This document shows, one piece after another, positions 7,001-10,882 of a stretch of DNA of 10,882 nt. Source of the DNA: CBDULQ01 sp965368115 (GTDB lineage Bacteria; Pseudomonadota; Gammaproteobacteria; SZUA-229); contig CBDULQ010000121.1 in the NCBI GenBank assembly GCA_965368115.1, forward strand, positions 1-10,882, written 5' to 3'. The stretch's first letter is position 1; every line of letters begins with the position of its first letter. The position numbers were made by a program, and so were the translations under genes. The notes under the pieces were generated by a model. The model did not search any database. It was not told the DNA's origin and saw only the letters and a list, made by a program, of their open reading frames with translations.

Positions 7001-8050
7001 ATGTTTGAAACCCTCACAACTTCAGCCGCCGCCCTGTGGGACAGTATTCCCCGCTTTATCCAGATTACCCTCAGCATTGTGGCGATCATGTTGCCGTTGA
7101 TGCTGAGCGTGGCGTACGTGACTTATTTCGAGCGTAAAGTCATCGGTTATATGCATGTGCGCCTGGGGCCGAATCGCGTCGGCCCGAAAGGATGGCTGCA
7201 GCCGATCGCCGATGCCCTGAAGCTGATGTTCAAGGAAGTGATTATTCCCACCAATGCGAACCGCTTCCTGTTCCTGATAGCGCCGATGTTGGCCATAGGT
7301 CCGGCACTGGCTGCCTGGGCGGTTATCCCGTTCAATGACGGCATGGTGCTGGCGGATGTGAATGCCGGCCTGCTGTATATTCTGGCGCTCACGTCCATGG
7401 GTGTGTACGGCGTAATTATCGCCGGCTGGGCGTCCAACTCCAAGTACGCGATGATGGGTGCACTGCGTTCAGCAGCCCAGGTGGTGGCCTATGAAATTGC
7501 CATGGGTTTTGCACTGGTTGGTGTTCTGATGGCAGCCGGTAGCCTGAATCTCGGTGAAATTATCGGTGGCCAGTCCGGCGGTGTTTCATCATGGTATGTG
7601 TGGCCGCTGTTGCCCCTGTTCTTTGTGTATTTCATTTCCGGTGTGGCGGAAACCAATCGCGCACCCTTCGACGTTGCGGAAGGTGAGTCGGAAATCGTCG
7701 CCGGTTTCCATGTGGATTATTCCGGTATGGCCTTTGCCGTGTTCTTCCTGGCGGAGTACGCCAATATTATCCTGATTGCGGTACTGACATCAGTCATGTT
7801 TTTTGGTGGCTGGATGTCACCGTTTGCCGGTATGGCTGACGTGCCGTTGCTGGGAGACGGATTCCACTGGCTCGCCATCAAAACTGCGTTTTTCATTTTC
7901 GTATTCCTGTGGATCCGCGCTACCTTCCCGCGGTTTCGCTACGACCAGATTATGCGCCTGGGCTGGAAAGTCTTCATCCCGGTGACCATCGTGTGGATTG
8001 CCGTGGAAGCGGTGATGGCCGTGATGAAAGTCGGACCCTGGGCGCTGTAG
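7001..8050 (+). CDS. nuoH: NADH-quinone oxidoreductase subunit H
   Basis: This is the ND1 homologue, the membrane-arm heel subunit. It joins the peripheral arm to the membrane arm and forms the entrance of the quinone channel. The 349-residue protein is strongly hydrophobic, consistent with the eight or so helices of the family. Diagnostic blocks are FERKVIGYMHVRLGPNRVGP (43-62), LQPIADALKLMFKE (66-79) and the cytoplasmic loop VAETNRAPFDVAEGESEIVA (215-234), whose acidic residues and arginine shape the quinone entry. ATFPRFRYDQIMRLGWK (307-323) follows. The ATG is 2 bases after the nuoG stop, with a GGAG 11 bases upstream that is rather distant. Its TAG stop is embedded in the nuoI ribosome binding site, which would couple the two genes. 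Confidence 0.98.
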   Translation: MFETLTTSAAALWDSIPRFIQITLSIVAIMLPLMLSVAYVTYFERKVIGYMHVRLGPNRVGPKGWLQPIADALKLMFKEVIIPTNANRFLFLIAPMLAIGPALAAWAVIPFNDGMVLADVNAGLLYILALTSMGVYGVIIAGWASNSKYAMMGALRSAAQVVAYEIAMGFALVGVLMAAGSLNLGEIIGGQSGGVSSWYVWPLLPLFFVYFISGVAETNRAPFDVAEGESEIVAGFHVDYSGMAFAVFFLAEYANIILIAVLTSVMFFGGWMSPFAGMADVPLLGDGFHWLAIKTAFFIFVFLWIRATFPRFRYDQIMRLGWKVFIPVTIVWIAVEAVMAVMKVGPWAL

Positions 8051-8053
8051 GAG
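8048..8053 (+). promoter_or_regulatory. Ribosome binding site for nuoI overlapping the nuoH stop
   Basis: TAGGAG includes the nuoH stop codon (TAG, 8048-8050) and ends 6 bases before the nuoI ATG at 8060. It fixes that start over the in-frame ATG at 8069. Ribosomes terminating on nuoH would occupy this site. Confidence 0.75.
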
Positions 8054-8059
8054 CTGATC

Positions 8060-8548
8060 ATGAGATTGATGAAACATTATCTGAAAAGCTTCACCTTCCT
8101 GGAACTGTTTCGTGGTCTGTCGGTAACCTGGCGTTACCTGTTTGCACGTAAGATTACGATTCAGTATCCGGAAGAAAAGACACCGATTTCTCCGCGTTTT
8201 CGTGGGCTGCATGCACAACGTCGGTATGCTAACGGTGAAGAGCGTTGTATCGCCTGTAAGCTATGCGAAGCGGTGTGTCCGGCACTGGCTATCACCATCG
8301 ATGTGGTGGAACGTGAAGACGGTACACGTCGTACATCGCGTTACGATATCGATCTGTTCAAGTGCATCTATTGCGGTTTTTGTGAGGAAGCCTGTCCGGT
8401 GGATGCGATTGTGGAAACGGATATTTTCGAATACCACTTCGAGAATCGTGGCGAAAATATCATGACCAAGGACAAGCTGCTGGCAGTCGGTGATAAGTAC
8501 GAGCATGAAATTGCCGCGGCGCGTCAGGCCGATGCGCCTTATCGTTAA
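8060..8548 (+). CDS. nuoI: NADH-quinone oxidoreductase subunit I (2x 4Fe-4S ferredoxin type)
   Basis: This is the TYKY/NDUFS8 homologue. Its two 4Fe-4S clusters, N6a and N6b, relay electrons from NuoG to N2 in NuoB. The protein is 162 residues, typical of the mitochondrial-like form. Two ferredoxin motifs are intact: CIACKLCEAVCP with Cys63, Cys66, Cys69 and Cys73, and CIYCGFCEEACP with Cys102, Cys105, Cys108 and Cys112. In such folds the fourth cysteine of each motif ligates the other cluster. The N-terminal amphipathic stretch (about 1-35) with SFTFLELFRGL lies on the membrane next to NuoH. RGLHAQRRYANGEERCIACK-type sequence before the first motif is characteristic. A strong ribosome binding site supports the start. 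It is followed by the widest gap in the window. Confidence 0.98.
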   Translation: MRLMKHYLKSFTFLELFRGLSVTWRYLFARKITIQYPEEKTPISPRFRGLHAQRRYANGEERCIACKLCEAVCPALAITIDVVEREDGTRRTSRYDIDLFKCIYCGFCEEACPVDAIVETDIFEYHFENRGENIMTKDKLLAVGDKYEHEIAAARQADAPYR

Positions 8549-8584
8549 ATTGTCGCTGAATAATAAGATCAACAGGGCCATTAA
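8549..8584 (+). other. nuoI-nuoJ intergenic gap
   Basis: At 36 bases this is the longest non-coding stretch in the window. It is A/T-richer than its flanks. Near its end it holds AGGG (8574-8577), 7 bases before the nuoJ ATG and a plausible ribosome binding site. I see no hairpin, terminator or clear promoter in it. Confidence 0.6.
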
Positions 8585-9190
8585 ATGAGTTTTACTGAAT
8601 TCGTCTTCTACGCTTTTTCTGCTGTCATGATTGTGGCAGCGCTGGGCGTCATCAGTTTTCGTAACCCGGTGCATTCCGCCCTGTCTCTGGTGCTGACATT
8701 TTTTGCCACCGCCGGGGTGTGGATGTTGCTGGAAGCCGAGTTTCTCGCCATCACCCTGGTGTTGGTCTATGTGGGGGCCGTGATGGTGCTGTTTCTTTTC
8801 GTGGTGATGATGCTGGATATCAACATCGCCGTGCTGCGCCAGGGCTTCATGCGTTATGCGCCGTTCGGTATTCTCATCGCCGTGATACTCATTGTGCAGA
8901 TGATCATGGTGGTAGGGCCGGAGAACTTTGGTCTTCAGGACTTTGCGGAACCCGCGCGTCACGCGGCGGATTACAGTAATACCAAAGAGCTGGGTCGAGT
9001 ACTGTATACCGATTATGTGTTCCCCTTCGAAATCGCTGCAGTTATTCTGCTGGTGGCGATTGTTGCGGCAATAGCCCTGACCATGCGGCGCCGGCCGGAA
9101 ACCAAATACCAGACACCGGGCAAGCAGATCCAGGTTAAAAAAGAAGATCGTTTGCGTGTTGTTAAGATGAAATCGGAAGATAAGCAATGA
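8585..9190 (+). CDS. nuoJ: NADH-quinone oxidoreductase subunit J
   Basis: This is the ND6 homologue, an integral membrane subunit next to NuoA and NuoK that takes part in coupling quinone chemistry to proton pumping. The protein is 201 residues with about five hydrophobic helices (roughly 6-24, 29-48, 53-78, 92-111 and 144-167). The conserved third helix carries LVYVGAVMVLFLFVVMML, with Tyr62 and Gly64 at the helix irregularity whose rotation accompanies turnover in complex I. The TM2 entry RNPVHSALSLVL is also typical. Residues 168-201 form a strongly basic, hydrophilic tail (RRRPETK..., QVKKEDRLRVVKM). As I recall, similar tails occur in other proteobacterial NuoJ proteins. The ATG follows the 36-base gap, and the stop overlaps the nuoK start as ATGA. 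Confidence 0.96.
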   Translation: MSFTEFVFYAFSAVMIVAALGVISFRNPVHSALSLVLTFFATAGVWMLLEAEFLAITLVLVYVGAVMVLFLFVVMMLDINIAVLRQGFMRYAPFGILIAVILIVQMIMVVGPENFGLQDFAEPARHAADYSNTKELGRVLYTDYVFPFEIAAVILLVAIVAAIALTMRRRPETKYQTPGKQIQVKKEDRLRVVKMKSEDKQ

Positions 9191-9492
9191 TTCCACTGTC
9201 CAGTTACCTCATCCTGGCGGCCGTGTTGTTCGCCATCAGTGTGGCCGGCATTTTTATCAATCGTAAAAATGTCATTCTGCTGCTCATGTGCATCGAACTG
9301 ATGTTGCTGGCGGTGAATATCAACTTCATAGCCTTTTCGCACTTTCTCGGCGACACCGCCGGACAGGTGTTCGTATTCTTCATTCTTACCGTGGCGGCTG
9401 CGGAAGCGGCCATAGGTCTGGCGATACTGGTGGTGCTGTTCCGCAGTCGTAACACCATCAATGTGGCCGAACTGGATAATATGAAGGGGTAA
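9187..9492 (+). CDS. nuoK: NADH-quinone oxidoreductase subunit K
   Basis: This is the ND4L homologue, a three-helix membrane subunit in the proton path between the quinone site and the antiporter-like subunits. The 101-residue length is normal. Helices are at about 5-23, 28-50 and 58-84. The two buried glutamates essential in the family are present: Glu37 in LLLMCIELMLLAVNINF and Glu73 in TVAAAEAAIGLAI, matching E. coli Glu36 and Glu72. A GGAAGA at 9175-9180 lies 6 bases before the ATG, so translation can start independently although the start overlaps the nuoJ stop by 4 bases. nuoL follows 2 bases after its stop. Confidence 0.98.
   Translation: MIPLSSYLILAAVLFAISVAGIFINRKNVILLLMCIELMLLAVNINFIAFSHFLGDTAGQVFVFFILTVAAAEAAIGLAILVVLFRSRNTINVAELDNMKG
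9484..9489 (+). promoter_or_regulatory. Ribosome binding site for nuoL
   Basis: AAGGGG within the last codons of nuoK ends 5 bases before the ATG at 9495. It supports that start for nuoL, only 2 bases beyond the nuoK stop. Confidence 0.65.
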
Positions 9493-9494
9493 TC

Positions 9495-10882
9495 ATGGAC
9501 AATCTATATCTGGCGATTCCCCTGGCTCCACTCATCGGTTCGATCATTGCCGGCATCTTCGGCAAACAGATCGGTCGAGCCGGTGCGCACTGGGTGACCA
9601 TTATCGGTGTGGCGGTGGCTTTTGCACTGTCACTGATCGCGCTTAAACACATTGTGTTTGATGGTGGCGAAACCTATAACCAGGCGGTGTACACCTGGAT
9701 GGTCAGTGACGGTTTGCGGTTCGAAGTCGGTTTCCTGGTGGATCACCTCACCGTCATGATGATGACTGTGGTCACCGGTGTGTCGTTGATGGTGCATATC
9801 TATACCATCGGCTACATGCATGACGACCCGGGTTACCAGCGCTTCTTCAGTTATATTTCACTGTTCACCTTTTCCATGCTCATGCTGGTCATGGCCAACA
9901 ACTTCATGCAGTTGTTCTTCGGCTGGGAAGCGGTGGGCCTGGTGTCTTATTTGCTGATCGGTTTCTGGTACAAGAAAGACACGGCTATTTTCGCCAACCT
10001 GAAAGCCTTCCTGGTCAACCGGGTCGGCGACTTCGGTTTCATTCTTGGTATCGCTGCAGTGGCTATGTACGCCGGCAGCCTGGACTACGCGGAAGTGTTC
10101 CAGCGTGCGCCGCAAATGGCGAACCAGACCATCAATATCGTCGGTGATGCGCAATGGGAACTGATGACGGTGATCGGTATTCTGTTATTCATCGGCGCCA
10201 TGGGTAAATCGGCGCAGGTTCCGTTACATGTCTGGCTGCCCGATTCCATGGAAGGCCCGACGCCGATCTCCGCATTGATTCACGCTGCAACCATGGTCAC
10301 CGCTGGTATCTTCATGGTGGCACGCATGTCGCCCCTGTATGAATGGTCGGAGACCGCATTGAGCTTTGTACTGGTGATCGGTGCCATTACCGCTTTCTTC
10401 ATGGGGCTGATCGGTATCGTGCAGAACGACATCAAGCGCGTGGTGGCCTATTCAACCCTGTCGCAGCTTGGTTACATGACGGTAGCGCTGGGGGTATCGG
10501 CTTACTCTGCGGCCGTGTTCCATTTGATGACTCATGCTTTCTTCAAGGCGCTACTGTTCCTGGCGGCCGGTTCGGTGATTATCGCCATGCATCACGAACA
10601 GGATATCCGTAAGATGGGCGGCCTGAAAAAATACATGCCGATTACTTACTGGACTTCGTTGATCGGTTCCCTGGCATTGATAGGCTTCCCCGGTTTCTCC
10701 GGTTTCTTTTCCAAAGATGCGATTATCGAAGCCGTACATCATTCGACCATACCCGGTGCAGGCTTTGCTTACATCATGGTGCTGCTGGGTGTGTTCGTTA
10801 CCGCGTTTTATTCGTTCCGCATGTTTTTCCTGGTGTTCCACGGTGAAGAGCGCATGGATCATCACACCAAAGAGCATTTACA
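9495..10882 (+). CDS. nuoL: NADH-quinone oxidoreductase subunit L, 3' end beyond the window
   Basis: This is the ND5 homologue, the distal antiporter-like proton-pumping subunit of the membrane arm. I translated the frame from the ATG at 9495. It stays open to the window edge, giving 462 codons of an expected 600-plus, so roughly the first 13 helices are seen and the long lateral helix is missing. Key residues are present: Glu145 in GWEAVGLVSYLLIGFW, Lys238 in GAMGKSAQVPLHVWLPD, His263 in ALIHAATMVTAG, His343 and His347 in FHLMTHAFFKALLFL, Lys351, and Lys407 in GFSGFFSKDAI. These line up with E. coli NuoL Glu144, Lys229, His254, His334, His338, Lys342 and Lys399. YSTLSQLGYM, the TM8-9 family block, is at 319-328. 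The gene is truncated only by the window, with no frameshift seen. Confidence 0.97.
   Translation, partial: MDNLYLAIPLAPLIGSIIAGIFGKQIGRAGAHWVTIIGVAVAFALSLIALKHIVFDGGETYNQAVYTWMVSDGLRFEVGFLVDHLTVMMMTVVTGVSLMVHIYTIGYMHDDPGYQRFFSYISLFTFSMLMLVMANNFMQLFFGWEAVGLVSYLLIGFWYKKDTAIFANLKAFLVNRVGDFGFILGIAAVAMYAGSLDYAEVFQRAPQMANQTINIVGDAQWELMTVIGILLFIGAMGKSAQVPLHVWLPDSMEGPTPISALIHAATMVTAGIFMVARMSPLYEWSETALSFVLVIGAITAFFMGLIGIVQNDIKRVVAYSTLSQLGYMTVALGVSAYSAAVFHLMTHAFFKALLFLAAGSVIIAMHHEQDIRKMGGLKKYMPITYWTSLIGSLALIGFPGFSGFFSKDAIIEAVHHSTIPGAGFAYIMVLLGVFVTAFYSFRMFFLVFHGEERMDHHTKEHL

Larger units (their letters stand above)
22..10882 (+). other. nuo operon (complex I), nuoA to partial nuoL
   Basis: Twelve consecutive same-strand genes follow the canonical bacterial complex I order. 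Junctions are very tight: nuoA/nuoB overlap by 10 bases, nuoC/nuoD by 8, nuoD/nuoE share one base (TAATG), and nuoF/nuoG and nuoJ/nuoK use ATGA overlaps. nuoE/nuoF, nuoG/nuoH and nuoK/nuoL are 2 bases apart, nuoH/nuoI 9, nuoB/nuoC 14 and nuoI/nuoJ 36. I see no terminator-like hairpin plus T-run at any junction, so a single transcript is the simplest reading. The promoter lies before base 1, and nuoM and nuoN should follow after the window. Confidence 0.97.

Noticed and set aside
8261..9196. Long antisense open frame of 311 codons opposite nuoI and nuoJ
   Set aside because: It is opposite two unmistakable complex I genes. Its product is histidine-rich low-quality sequence with no recognisable domain, as expected from reading the complement of codon-biased hydrophobic genes.
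10343..10612. Forward open frame of 89 codons inside nuoL
   Set aside because: The overlapping nuoL frame is continuously open with all key ND5-family residues; this is an alternative-frame shadow.
1..10882. Possible hidden accessory system, mobile element, CRISPR array or RNA gene
   Set aside because: Nearly every base is within a recognisable nuo gene. No direct-repeat array, transposase, tRNA/rRNA-like sequence, att site or gene-sized gap is present.

Overview
This window is one continuous stretch of a bacterial nuo operon for respiratory complex I (proton-pumping NADH:ubiquinone oxidoreductase). All genes are on the + strand in the standard order nuoA-B-C-D-E-F-G-H-I-J-K-L. nuoA to nuoK are complete. 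nuoL is open at its 3' end and runs off the window after 462 codons. nuoM and nuoN would be expected just beyond. Only 21 bases lie upstream of nuoA, so the operon promoter and whatever precedes it cannot be seen.

The organism looks like a gammaproteobacterium outside the Enterobacterales. nuoC and nuoD are separate genes (fused in E. coli). NuoG lacks the cysteines of the extra N7 iron-sulfur cluster found in E. coli and Thermus. NuoJ has a basic C-terminal tail, and NuoB, NuoD and NuoI have the lengths usual for mitochondrial-type proteobacterial complex I. This placement is inferred from protein features recalled from family knowledge, not from a database search.

Layout: 22-381 nuoA (membrane; forms part of the quinone channel); 372-848 nuoB (cluster N2); 863-1582 nuoC and 1575-2828 nuoD (connecting module and quinone pocket); 2828-3334 nuoE, 3337-4617 nuoF and 4614-6998 nuoG (NADH dehydrogenase module with FMN and most Fe-S clusters); 7001-8050 nuoH (membrane-arm heel); 8060-8548 nuoI (clusters N6a and N6b); 8585-9190 nuoJ, 9187-9492 nuoK and 9495 onward nuoL (proton-pumping membrane arm). 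Genes overlap or are separated by at most 14 bases, except for a 36-base gap between nuoI and nuoJ. This packing implies one transcript with translational coupling.

Electrons pass from NADH to FMN in NuoF, then through the Fe-S chain in NuoF, NuoG and NuoI to N2 in NuoB, and on to ubiquinone at the NuoB/NuoD/NuoH interface. The released energy drives proton movement through NuoH, NuoA/J/K and NuoL (with M and N). Every ligand and charged residue I checked is intact, so the complex should be functional.

I see no mobile element, CRISPR array, RNA gene, pseudogene or cargo gene. No gene-free stretch exceeds 36 bases. This is an ordinary core-metabolism region and I found no evidence of an undescribed system. 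The findings below are minor points.
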